Assembly (NCBI RefSeq): GCF_000016665.1
Contig: NC_009523.1
Coordinates: 3,719,501 to 3,783,500 of the forward strand
Length of the DNA stretch: 64,000 bases
Direction of reading: 5' to 3'
Source of the DNA: Roseiflexus sp. RS-1
Lineage (GTDB): Bacteria > Chloroflexota > Chloroflexia > Chloroflexales > Roseiflexaceae
Shown: piece after piece, positions 1 to 8,995 of the stretch
How the letters are laid out: every line of letters begins with the position of its first letter
Position numbering within the stretch: position 1 is the first letter of the stretch
Translations under genes and position numbers: made by a program
Notes under the pieces: model-generated
Database searches by the model: none
What the model saw: only the letters and a program-made list of their open reading frames with translations
What the model was told of the DNA's origin: nothing

Positions 1-2074
1 GCTCGCGGTTCATCACGATCTTGTCGTCGTCCATCAGGTAGCCGAGTTGCTTCGCCTGAACGGCGCCCAGCTCACTGACCTTCGCCATCGCAATCGTCTC
101 GAACGCCTGTTGCAGATAGGGAAGCGGATCAGCGCCAGGCGTTCTGACATGCGGCGAGACGTGCCGGCGAACAAACTCCTTGCACCCGCCCCAGGCGGGG
201 ATCAGGCCCACCCCCAGTTCCACCAGACCCATATATGTCTCAGCGGCTGCCACCCGTCGCGCCGCTGCCAGGCAGACTTCGACGCCGCCGCCGAGCACGC
301 GGCCATACGGCGCAGCCACGATTGGTTTTGGACAGGTGCGGAAGCGGAAGAAGAGGTCCTGCGTTCCTTTGGCGAACTTCGCCGACTCTTCGGGTTTGCC
401 GCCCATTACCCCCATCAGCACGACCCCCAGGTTCACGCCAGCGCAAAAATCGGACGACTGATTGCCGATCACCATGCCGACCCAGCGATCCTCCTGGAGC
501 AGCTCAAGCGCTTTCCACCCCATCTCGGTGATCAGCGGATCGATGGCATTCACCTTGGCGTGGAACTCAAAGCAGAGCACGCCATCTCCCAGGTCGATAA
601 GCGATGCACTATGGTTGCGCGCGACTTCTTTCCCCTGGGCGCGCAGGTCGTCGAGCGACAGCACCCCTTCCGGCGGCGTGTATGCGACATACTGCGCGTC
701 TATCGGGCTCCACACGCTGACGATCCGGCCATTCTCGCGGCGATAGAAACTCTCGCCGCCCTTCGCCAGCATGTCTTCGACCCATGGTGCAATCGCTATG
801 TCGCGTTCACGCATGCGCTCGACTGTCTTCCGCACCCCGAGGGTGTCCCACACCTCGAAAGGACCAAGTTGATGGCTGAACCCCCAGCGCATGGCGCGGT
901 CGATATCGACGATGCTCTCAGAGATCTCCGGGATGCGTCGCGCTGTGTACGCCAGCATACGCAGCATGGTTTCGCGGATAAAGACGCCAGCGCGGTCGGT
1001 ATCGGCATTGTCGAACAGGAAGCGCAACCGCTCATGGAGGTCCTCAATCTTGCGCGCCTTGCCGACCAGATCGAAGCGCGGCTTCTTCGGCGGTTCATGC
1101 TCCATCGTTTGCAGATTGAGGGGCCAGAACTCGCGCCCGGATGCACCTTTCGTTTCTTTGTAGAAACCGATGCCGCTCTTGTTCCCCAGCCATCCTCTGG
1201 CGGCGATCGCCTCGATTTCAGGCGCGATCTTCAGCGCCTCACGCTCCTCGTCGTCGGGAAGCGCCGCATACAGATTGCGTTGCACATGCAGCATCACATC
1301 GATGCCGACAAGATCGAGGAGGCGGAAGGTTGCCGTTTTCGGTCTGCCGATCAATTCACCCGTCAGGGCATCGACCTCTTCGACGCTGTAGCCATTGCGC
1401 AGCGCATACCCCACCGTGGTGGCAATATCGTAACTGAAGATGCGGTTGCCGATAAAGTTGGGGCGATCCTTGCAGATCACCACGCCTTTGCCAAGCGTCA
1501 CATCGGCGAAGCGGCTGATCGCTGCAACGACCTGCGGGTCAGTGTCGGGCGTTGGAATGACTTCGAGGAGGTAGAGATAGCGCGGCGGGTTGAAGAAGTG
1601 CGTTCCCAGGAAATGCCTGCGAAAATCGTCGGATCGACCGGCTGCAATGGCGGCGATCGGGATGCCGGACGTATTGGATGAAACGATGCTGCCCGGCTTG
1701 CGCACCTGCTCGATCTTTTCCATCAACGCGCGTTTTGGTTCGAGTTGCTCGATAATCGCCTCGACGATCCAGTCGGCATCCGCGATCAAGGCGAGGTCGT
1801 CCTCCACATTACCGGTCACGATCCGGGAGATCGACTGCGGATCGAAGAGCGCTGCCGGGCGAGCGTTTTTGATCCGCTCCAGACCTGCCCGGACGAAGCG
1901 ATTGCGCACCTCCTTCGACTCGAGCGTCAGACCGCGTTTTTCTTCTTCGGGGGTCAGGCTGGACGGAACCGTATCGAGCAGCACGACCTGCAAACCGGCA
2001 TTGATGCAGTGGGCGGCGATGCCGCCTCCCATCGTACCGGCGCCAATGACGGCCACTTTCTTGATCTGGGTCAT
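1..2074 (-). CDS. 3-hydroxyacyl-CoA dehydrogenase / enoyl-CoA hydratase fusion, partial (C-terminus beyond window)
   Basis: Beta-oxidation enzyme: the N-terminal half oxidises 3-hydroxyacyl-CoA with NAD+ and the C-terminal half hydrates enoyl-CoA. My minus-strand translation begins MTQIKKVAVIGAGTMGGGIA, a Rossmann GxGxMG motif. It continues with the GTHFFNPP segment holding the 3HCDH catalytic His (about residues 145-155) and the NFIGNR motif. From about residue 490 a crotonase fold follows, with the oxyanion-hole Gly-rich stretch GRVLGGGVE and an LVELGVGLIPAWGG segment. About 691 residues are visible and the reading frame is open to the left edge. The start ATG at 2074 follows a GGAG sequence by about six bases. 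This order (dehydrogenase before hydratase) is that of FadN-type rather than E. coli FadB-type fusions. It is the last visible gene of a minus-strand run with two acyl-CoA dehydrogenases, so a shared fatty-acid or branched acyl-CoA degradation role is likely. Confidence 0.9.
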   Translation of the reverse strand, partial: MTQIKKVAVIGAGTMGGGIAAHCINAGLQVVLLDTVPSSLTPEEEKRGLTLESKEVRNRFVRAGLERIKNARPAALFDPQSISRIVTGNVEDDLALIADADWIVEAIIEQLEPKRALMEKIEQVRKPGSIVSSNTSGIPIAAIAAGRSDDFRRHFLGTHFFNPPRYLYLLEVIPTPDTDPQVVAAISRFADVTLGKGVVICKDRPNFIGNRIFSYDIATTVGYALRNGYSVEEVDALTGELIGRPKTATFRLLDLVGIDVMLHVQRNLYAALPDDEEREALKIAPEIEAIAARGWLGNKSGIGFYKETKGASGREFWPLNLQTMEHEPPKKPRFDLVGKARKIEDLHERLRFLFDNADTDRAGVFIRETMLRMLAYTARRIPEISESIVDIDRAMRWGFSHQLGPFEVWDTLGVRKTVERMRERDIAIAPWVEDMLAKGGESFYRRENGRIVSVWSPIDAQYVAYTPPEGVLSLDDLRAQGKEVARNHSASLIDLGDGVLCFEFHAKVNAIDPLITEMGWKALELLQEDRWVGMVIGNQSSDFCAGVNLGVVLMGVMGGKPEESAKFAKGTQDLFFRFRTCPKPIVAAPYGRVLGGGVEVCLAAARRVAAAETYMGLVELGVGLIPAWGGCKEFVRRHVSPHVRTPGADPLPYLQQAFETIAMAKVSELGAVQAKQLGYLMDDDKIVMNRE

Positions 2075-2103
2075 CGATGACTCCTTATCATCAAACGGAG
2101 AAG

Positions 2104-2128
2104 CGGGGGCGCCGGTGAAACGCCCCCG
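2104..2128 (-). terminator. GC-rich intercistronic hairpin
   Basis: An 8-bp perfect stem (CGGGGGCG at 2104-2111 with CGCCCCCG at 2121-2128) with a 9-base loop lies between the acyl-CoA dehydrogenase stop codon and the start of the downstream fusion gene. No clear T-tract follows on the minus strand, so it may be an attenuator or mRNA-stability hairpin rather than a full terminator. Confidence 0.4.
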
Positions 2129-2152
2129 TTCCCCTGCCGAACAACCGCTGCA

Positions 2153-3409
<1,257 letters not shown>

Positions 3410-3420
3410 TGTCGTTCTCC

Positions 3421-4515
3421 TCACACCATCGCCAGACCGAGGAACGTGCTGAACCCACGCCCGTTCCGCAGCCAGCGCTCGACTGGATGCTCGCGAATAT
3501 AGCCATGACCGCCAAGGATCTGCACGGCGCGGTCGGTCACCATCAACGCCATTTCATCAGCATACGCCTTGGCGAGCGACGCCGACTGCGTGGCATTGTG
3601 TCCTTTGTCGAGATGCCATGCCGCTTCATAGGTCATCAGGCGCGCCGCCTCGATTTCAATCGCCATCTCAGCCAGCATGAACGCAATTGCCTGGTTCTGC
3701 GCAATCGGTTTCCCAAATGCTTCGCGCTGCTTCGCATAATCGCGCGCATACTCGAAAGCGCCGCGCGCCACACCGACCGCCAGCGCCGCCAGCGCAACCC
3801 GCGAATAATTCATCAACGCTTCGATATCGATGCCCTGCTCGCCCCCCAGTCGACACGATGCCGGCACATGCACGTCGTCCAGGCGCAATTCGTAGGTTGG
3901 CAACGCGCGAATGCCCATGAAACTCTCGCGTTCCAGTACCGCCAGTCCTTCCGTGCCGCGTTCGATGATAAACGCCTGGGTCGTATCATTTTCACGGGCA
4001 TAAACCAGGAACGCCTGTGCATCGGCAGCGAGCGGCACGAGCGCCTTATGCCCCGTAATCTCGTAGACATTACCCTCACGCTCGGCAACCGTATGCAGCG
4101 CATGCGGGTCGAAACTCCAGCGCGGCTCGATCAACGCCGCCGTATACGGCGCAAACCCGCCTTCCACCGTGCGTGGCAACCAGCGTTCCTTCTGCTCTTC
4201 AGTGCCGAAGTGCAGGATCGGGATCGCAAACAGATTGGGGGTCATCAGGTACAGCGCCATGGACAGATCGCCATACCCCAACTCTTCTGCCGCCAGAACG
4301 CCGGTCAGCGCCTGATGCGTCTCGCCAAAGCCGCCGTACTGCTCCGGGATGGCGCTCGGCAACAAGCCCAGATCCCACCCCCGCGCAATAATGTCCGATG
4401 GAATTGCGCGCTTCTCGTCCGCCTCGTAGGCGGCGGGGCGCATCCGATCAACCGCATAGCGGCGCACGGTGTCGATGATCAACTGCTGCTCTTCCGACGG
4501 AGTAAACGATATCAT
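3421..4515 (-). CDS. acyl-CoA dehydrogenase-like protein lacking the catalytic glutamate
   Basis: A 364-residue acyl-CoA dehydrogenase fold protein. The N-terminal helical domain (EEQQLIIDTVRRYA), the middle beta-domain and the C-terminal domain with QREAFGKPIAQNQAIAF and QILGGHGYIREHPVERWLR are all recognisable. The protein ends at ...NGRGFSTFLGLAMV. Where the neighbour has YEGT it has FLGL, so Leu replaces the MCAD-type catalytic Glu. The alternative position used by isovaleryl-CoA and long-chain dehydrogenases (helix G, here NYSRVAL) holds Ser. Start ATG at 4515 has AGGAGA about six bases upstream. Known heteromeric acyl-CoA dehydrogenases of actinobacterial steroid catabolism pair one catalytic and one base-less subunit, so a non-catalytic partner of the downstream gene is a reasonable inference. 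Confidence 0.88.
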   Translation of the reverse strand: MISFTPSEEQQLIIDTVRRYAVDRMRPAAYEADEKRAIPSDIIARGWDLGLLPSAIPEQYGGFGETHQALTGVLAAEELGYGDLSMALYLMTPNLFAIPILHFGTEEQKERWLPRTVEGGFAPYTAALIEPRWSFDPHALHTVAEREGNVYEITGHKALVPLAADAQAFLVYARENDTTQAFIIERGTEGLAVLERESFMGIRALPTYELRLDDVHVPASCRLGGEQGIDIEALMNYSRVALAALAVGVARGAFEYARDYAKQREAFGKPIAQNQAIAFMLAEMAIEIEAARLMTYEAAWHLDKGHNATQSASLAKAYADEMALMVTDRAVQILGGHGYIREHPVERWLRNGRGFSTFLGLAMV

Positions 4516-4573
4516 AGGATATCTCCTTGTGTCTGGATGATGAGACTGCGCATGTCGTGCAATCTCGAATCCG

Positions 4574-5125
4574 CTAGCCGCTCAGCGCACCGATCTGCAT
4601 CAACAGCGGCAGGCTGCCCTCAAACCGCAATTTCCCCGTCATAAACGCCATCTGCCCGTTCAACTCGCCCGAAAGCATCTGTCGGTAATCATCCGTCGTC
4701 ATCCGCAGCGTCACCGACGGCTCGGATTGACCGCCAAAGATGCTGACGCTCTCAAACAAACTCTCGTCGGAGCGGGTCAACTCGAGTTTGACCATCCCGC
4801 GCAGATTCTTCACGATCTCGACCTTGCGACGGAGGAAATAGTCGATAAATGGCTCGACGGCATCCCCCTCCGCCACAGAACGCCAGTTGTCGTAGGTCAT
4901 CACGAGTTGCAGATCGGCATTTTCGATGCCGCCATCGACGAATTCAATCGACCCGCCCGAAACTTTCAACCCAAAAACGCCACCCTGATCGCCCTCCCCT
5001 TCAATCGTGTAGGTCACCGTCAACTCAGGCTGCGCCAGCACCTCTTCTGACGCGCCAGCAACTGCTGCAGCGAAGCGCTGCGGCACGACTTCCGCAAAAT
5101 AGACTGCCGGGGTGATGTCGCTCAT
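4574..5125 (-). CDS. SCP2 sterol-binding-fold lipid carrier protein
   Basis: A 183-residue protein. The C-terminal part (FMTGKLRFEGSLPLLMQIGAL) is the typical end of the sterol carrier protein 2 fold, which forms a hydrophobic tunnel binding fatty acids, acyl-CoAs or sterols. The N-terminal part (about residues 25-100) resembles a second SCP2-like half with an LTVTYTIEGEGDQGG strand region. I start it at the ATG at 5125 (MSDITPAVYF), which has a GAGGAAA stretch upstream. A frame open to 5245 would add 40 residues of unlikely composition. It precedes the two acyl-CoA dehydrogenases on the same strand with a 58-base gap, consistent with delivery of a hydrophobic acyl substrate. Confidence 0.8.
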   Translation of the reverse strand: MSDITPAVYFAEVVPQRFAAAVAGASEEVLAQPELTVTYTIEGEGDQGGVFGLKVSGGSIEFVDGGIENADLQLVMTYDNWRSVAEGDAVEPFIDYFLRRKVEIVKNLRGMVKLELTRSDESLFESVSIFGGQSEPSVTLRMTTDDYRQMLSGELNGQMAFMTGKLRFEGSLPLLMQIGALSG

Positions 5126-5425
5126 TGGGGTCTGTTTCCTCTCCGTTATGAATTCATGGAACGAACTGCCGATCGACGGTGTGCCAAAAAAGGCATCATC
5201 CGCCTCAAGATTGAACGATTCCGACACCGGTGCAATGCTGTCCACACTGACACTATCAGGTCACTGGTCGGGGATGGTGACTTCCATAACGCACTGTACC
5301 ATGAGGAAGTTGCGGAAATGTTGTGAAGATGTTGGCAAGAGGGAAAACAGAGGAAGCTGCCACATCGACGCCCAGGCGAACACCCGTAAGGCTCATCGCC
5401 CGGCGGCCAGACATCAAGGCGCCGG

Positions 5426-6004
5426 CTACTCGACGACTTCGAGCGTCAGCGTTTGTTCAAGGGGCGGATCGGGCGGCAGATCGAAAATCAGCGTCAGACC
5501 ACGATCGGGGGGCAGTGGAACGGTAAATTCAAACGTCGTCATTTCCCCCGGCGCCAGCGTCACACTGCTGCTCGTCCCGGTTGTATAGCGCACACCGCGG
5601 CTATCGCGAAAGACGAAAGCGCCCGGCGGTATGATCAGATCCCGGTTCCCGGCATTGCGGACGCTGCCGCTCACGATGATCTGATCACCGTTGCGACGCA
5701 TCCCGCTGACATGCACTTCGGCGCGGGGACCGATCGCGGTTGGCGTTAATGCCGCTGCCGTCCGACCTTCAGACAGACGCGTCCGCACCTCTTCAAGCGC
5801 GCGCAGGAGGTCGGGGGACGCCTGTGGCACGCCGATGCGCGGCAGGTCGAACGGCGGGTCAGAAGGATCGGGGGGGCGCGCCGCAAAACGCCGCGTCAAC
5901 TCCGGCGAACCAAAACCGCCGCCTGAGCTGCCGAACGCAATCAGCGCCAGCGCAATCAGCACGCCGAGCGCCAACATCGTTATCGTTGTGCGTTGGTCAC
6001 TCAT
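5426..6004 (-). CDS. membrane-anchored hypothetical protein with C-terminal beta domain
   Basis: A 192-residue protein of unknown function. Residues 1-10 are polar and about 8-28 form one hydrophobic helix (TMLALGVLIALALIAFG), followed by a Gly/Pro-rich linker, suggesting an extracytoplasmic domain on an N-terminal anchor. Residues about 100-190 look like an immunoglobulin-like or DUF4352-type beta domain (SGSVRNAGNRDLIIPPGAFVF, then LAPGEMTTFEFTVPLP), a fold often found in secreted lipoproteins. The ATG at 6004 is favoured over a TTG at 6034. It is divergent from the liv operon, with its start 37 bases from the liv -35 box, so the intervening inverted repeat could regulate both directions. 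Confidence 0.65.
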   Translation of the reverse strand: MSDQRTTITMLALGVLIALALIAFGSSGGGFGSPELTRRFAARPPDPSDPPFDLPRIGVPQASPDLLRALEEVRTRLSEGRTAAALTPTAIGPRAEVHVSGMRRNGDQIIVSGSVRNAGNRDLIIPPGAFVFRDSRGVRYTTGTSSSVTLAPGEMTTFEFTVPLPPDRGLTLIFDLPPDPPLEQTLTLEVVE

Positions 6005-6040
6005 ACCTGACTTCACCAGATCGTCGATCGTCAACGAAAC

Positions 6041-6069
6041 TTGACAAATCGCTATGATATGAGTACACT
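6041..6069 (+). promoter_or_regulatory. sigma-70-type promoter of the liv transport operon
   Basis: TTGACA at 6041-6046, a 17-base spacer and TACACT at 6064-6069. The -35 is a consensus match. It reads toward livK through a leader of about 370 bases. Confidence 0.6.
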
Positions 6070-6085
6070 CGCAGTATCATATCAT
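6054..6085. promoter_or_regulatory. candidate operator (9-bp inverted repeat) over the liv promoter
   Basis: ATGATATGA (6054-6062) and TCATATCAT (6077-6085) are exact inverted repeats with a 14-base centre. They cover the spacer/-10 edge and the expected start site of the promoter, the usual position for a repressor operator. The cognate regulator is not in the window. Confidence 0.45.
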
Positions 6086-6319
6086 TATTAAATAAGGACG
6101 AATCTTTATCGCCCTGAAGCCGACGGACCCGCACCCGGACGGCATTGAGGGACCACACCATCTGCCCGAACAGTCGAGCCGCATGTTCAGCGTCGGGCAT
6201 TTCACAGCCATACACGCAAGGTAGCGCCTCTCCGTCGAGGATAGCCGGTCCTGATCATGCTGTCAAGGAAAGGAGGGGTTTGCGGTAGTACGAAAAGGAA
6301 GGAGGTGAAAGGGCTGCAT

Positions 6320-6373
6320 ATGCGTTCAGGAAAAGCCTGCCGCCCCTACGCGGCAGACAGGCTCTGCGGGTAG
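6320..6373 (+). CDS. possible 17-codon leader ORF in the liv leader
   Basis: The liv leader holds a near-perfect anti-SD match GGAGGTGA (6301-6308), then after 11 bases an ATG and 17 codons (MRSGKACRPYAADRLCG) ending at TAG. A perfect 7-bp hairpin (CTGCCGC 6337-6343 with GCGGCAG 6350-6356) lies inside the ORF. There is no run of Leu, Ile or Val codons, so classical branched-chain attenuation is not evident. It may be a translated leader or only an isolated SD. The rest of 6070-6445 shows no other gene. Confidence 0.3.
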   Translation: MRSGKACRPYAADRLCG

Positions 6374-6445
6374 CCGCCGCACGTCGATACTCTGGCAATG
6401 CAGATTCCCGGAACAGATTCTCTCAGTGTACAAAGGAGAAGCACC

Positions 6446-7705
6446 ATGATGAAACGTATCAGTGCGTTTCTCATCTTCGCCCTGGTAGGCGCGATCCTGG
6501 CTGCCTGCGGCGGCGCGCCAGCGCAGCCGACCGCAGCGCCAGCGCAACCGACACCGGCGCCAGCGCAGCCAACAACCCCGCCAGCCGCCGGGATGAGCGG
6601 CACGATCAAGATCGCCACGCAAAGCCCGCTTTCCGGTCCGCAGGCAGCGCTGGGCGTCGGTATCCGCAACGGCGCCGAACTGGGTCTTGAGCAACTGGGG
6701 AAAACCCTCACCGACATGGGCTTTACGGTTGAACTGGAGCCGTTCGATGACCAGGCGAAGCCGGAAGTCGGTTCGGCGAACGCGAAGAACATCATTTCCG
6801 ATAACGATATTCTGTGCCTGGTCGGTCACCTGAATTCGGGAGTGGCGCTCGCCTCGCTGCCCGACTACCAGTCAGCCAGCCTGGTGATGGTATCGCCAGC
6901 GAATACGAATCCGAAGATCACCGAGAGCGGCTATCCCAACGCTTTCCGGATCGTGGGACGCGATGATGTTCAGGGCGCAGTCGGCGAGGAATTCGCCCGC
7001 ACCGAACTGAAGATCACGAGCGTGTACATCATCCACGACAAGACCGACTATGGCCAGGGCGTTGCGGAGTTCTTCCGCCAGAACGCCGAGAAGAACGGCA
7101 TCAAGGTGCTGGGTTTTGAAGGCACCGAAGAAAAGTCGGTCTTCGACTCGATTCTGACGCCGATCCAGGCTGCTAACCCCGACCTGATTTACTTCGGCGG
7201 GATTTACGACCAGGCAGCGCCGCTGTTCAAGCAGGCGCGCGATCGCGGCATTCAGGCGGCGTTCCTCGGACCGGACGGTCTCGACTCGCCGGTGCTGCTG
7301 GAAGTTGCCGGTGATGCGGTGAAGGGAATGTACTACACTTCAGTTGCTGCGCCGGTCAGCCAGTTCCCCGATGCCGCCAAATTCGCCGAAGACTATCAGG
7401 CGAAGTACAATGAAGCGGCGCCGCCGTTCTCGGCGCAGGCATACGATGCGATGGGCATCTGCGTCCAGGCGATTGCCAACGCTGCCAGGGCAGCCAACGG
7501 CAAGCCAACCCGCGCTCAGGTGCTTGAGGCAATGAAGACCCTGGGCGCCTATAAGGGCATCACCGGCACGTATGAATTCAACGCCAAGGGTGACCCGGTG
7601 AAAGGCACGTACTTCGTGTTGCAGGTCAGCACCGAGTCAGGCGCTCCGGCTGATGTGTGGAACAAGAATGCAGTCGTCAAGCGCCTTGAGATTGCTGCAC
7701 CGTAG
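6446..7705 (+). CDS. livK: branched-chain amino acid ABC transporter substrate-binding lipoprotein
   Basis: A 419-residue periplasmic-binding-fold protein (receptor ligand-binding / Leu-Ile-Val family). It starts at the second ATG region at 6446 with AAAGGAG eight bases upstream. A signal peptide ends in the lipobox LAAC with Cys21 as the lipidation site, followed by a Pro/Thr/Ala/Gln-rich tether (about 24-48). The two-lobe binding fold follows: GTIKIATQSPLSGPQAALG, then VSPANTNPKITESG, GRDDVQGAVGEEFA and FLGPDGLDSPVLLEVAGDAV. It captures the substrate outside the membrane for the LivHM/GF importer encoded just downstream. Substrates of this family range from branched-chain amino acids to amides and urea, so 'branched-chain amino acid' is a family-level call. 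Confidence 0.93.
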   Translation: MMKRISAFLIFALVGAILAACGGAPAQPTAAPAQPTPAPAQPTTPPAAGMSGTIKIATQSPLSGPQAALGVGIRNGAELGLEQLGKTLTDMGFTVELEPFDDQAKPEVGSANAKNIISDNDILCLVGHLNSGVALASLPDYQSASLVMVSPANTNPKITESGYPNAFRIVGRDDVQGAVGEEFARTELKITSVYIIHDKTDYGQGVAEFFRQNAEKNGIKVLGFEGTEEKSVFDSILTPIQAANPDLIYFGGIYDQAAPLFKQARDRGIQAAFLGPDGLDSPVLLEVAGDAVKGMYYTSVAAPVSQFPDAAKFAEDYQAKYNEAAPPFSAQAYDAMGICVQAIANAARAANGKPTRAQVLEAMKTLGAYKGITGTYEFNAKGDPVKGTYFVLQVSTESGAPADVWNKNAVVKRLEIAAP

Positions 7706-7744
7706 GCGACGTTCCAGTTCTACCGTTGAATGACAGCGGAGAGT

Positions 7745-7777
7745 GACCCGAAGTGTTCAAAATAGACACTTCGGGTC
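7745..7777 (+). terminator. hairpin between livK and livH
   Basis: A perfect 12-bp stem (7745-7756 with 7766-7777, GACCCGAAGTGT / ACACTTCGGGTC) with a 9-base loop and a short TTCTC tail. In transport operons such a hairpin after the binding-protein gene usually lets a fraction of transcripts stop or protects the abundant livK mRNA. Confidence 0.6.
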
Positions 7778-7809
7778 TTCTCAAAGTAGATTGAGGCAAG
7801 AGACGGTTC

Positions 7810-8991
7810 ATGGCAGCTGAAGCAACTACCGGTTCGGATCTGCTGATCAGGCGTCGCTCCTTCCGCTCGTTTGTGAGTGAGGTTTTCGGTCCGCTCCTTC
7901 AGGTCTTTCTTTTCGTCATCGGCAGTGCAATTGTCCTCGGGGGAATTGTGCTCCTCTTTGCCGTGATGCTGCGCGGCACACGCGAAGACATCGATCTGGT
8001 TCAGGGCACGATAACTATCCTGCCGCAGGTCATGATCGATGGTCTGGTGCGCGGTTTTCTCTACGCCACCATCGCCCTCGGCTACACGATGGTCTACGGC
8101 GTGCTGGAATTCATCAACTTCGCCCACGGCGAAATTTTCATGGTCGGCGCCTTCGTCGGCGCCTTTTTTAGTGCGGCGCTGGCTTCTTCCGGCATGCTGA
8201 CCACCCTCAGCCCGATTCTGTTCGTCATTGCCGCCGTCCTGCTCGGCATGGCGGTCTCTGGAGTTCTGGCAATGTCGATCGAGCGCGTCGCCTACCGCCC
8301 GCTGCGCAATGCGCCGCGCCTGGTGCCGCTCATCTCGGCGATCGGCGTTTCACTTGTGCTCCAGGACGTGATGCGCATGATCGCGGTGAACACAGGGCTG
8401 GGGTTCAATGCACAGTTCCGCACACCTGACCTTGGTCAACCGCTGGTGCTGGCGCAAATGCCGATTGCGGACGAGCGCACCATACCGGTCAGCATCGATA
8501 GTCGTTCGCTGATCTTCATCGTGGTGGCGATCCTGATGTTGATCGGGCTGAACTATCTGGTCAATATCACCAAACTGGGGAAGGCGATCCGCGCTGTGGC
8601 GCAGGACCGGGCGGCAGCCAGCCTGATGGGGATCGATGTCAACCGCGTGATTGCGATCACGTTCCTGATCGGCGGGGCGCTTGGCGGTGCGGCTGGTATT
8701 CTGTTCGGAATGCGCGTTGGCACGATCAACCCTTACGTCGGGTTCCTGCCGGGTCTCAAGGCGTTCACCGCTGCGGTGCTTGGAGGCATCGGCAACATTA
8801 CCGGCGCCATGGTCGGCGGTATTGTGCTCGGCTTTCTGGAAGCGTTCGTCGCTTCATATCTGTCGCTGTTCACACGCGGGCAGTTCTCCGGCGCAAGCTA
8901 CGCCGATATTGTGGCGTTCAGCATTCTGATCCTGATCCTGATCTTCCGACCCTCTGGCTTGCTGGGCGAAGCGGTGACGCAGAAGGTGTGA
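7810..8991 (+). CDS. livH: branched-chain amino acid ABC transporter permease LivH
   Basis: A 393-residue inner-membrane permease of the LivH family. The conserved core starts near residue 77 (GLVRGFLYATIALGYTMVYG, then FINFAHGEIFMVGAF) and carries the EAA-like cytoplasmic loop (GKAIRAVAQDRAAASLMGID) that contacts the ATPases. It continues to an AFTAAVLGGIGNITGAMVGG segment. About 75 extra N-terminal residues, including an additional hydrophobic helix (residues 32-57), precede the core, making it longer than the usual 290-310 residues. It partners LivM, whose ATG lies five bases after this gene's stop. Confidence 0.93.
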   Translation: MAAEATTGSDLLIRRRSFRSFVSEVFGPLLQVFLFVIGSAIVLGGIVLLFAVMLRGTREDIDLVQGTITILPQVMIDGLVRGFLYATIALGYTMVYGVLEFINFAHGEIFMVGAFVGAFFSAALASSGMLTTLSPILFVIAAVLLGMAVSGVLAMSIERVAYRPLRNAPRLVPLISAIGVSLVLQDVMRMIAVNTGLGFNAQFRTPDLGQPLVLAQMPIADERTIPVSIDSRSLIFIVVAILMLIGLNYLVNITKLGKAIRAVAQDRAAASLMGIDVNRVIAITFLIGGALGGAAGILFGMRVGTINPYVGFLPGLKAFTAAVLGGIGNITGAMVGGIVLGFLEAFVASYLSLFTRGQFSGASYADIVAFSILILILIFRPSGLLGEAVTQKV

Positions 8992-8995
8992 TGGT

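Noticed and set aside
47-1681. 544-codon plus-strand ORF
   Set aside because: It is antisense to the hydroxyacyl-CoA dehydrogenase/hydratase fusion, whose motifs are clear. Long antisense frames are expected at this GC content.
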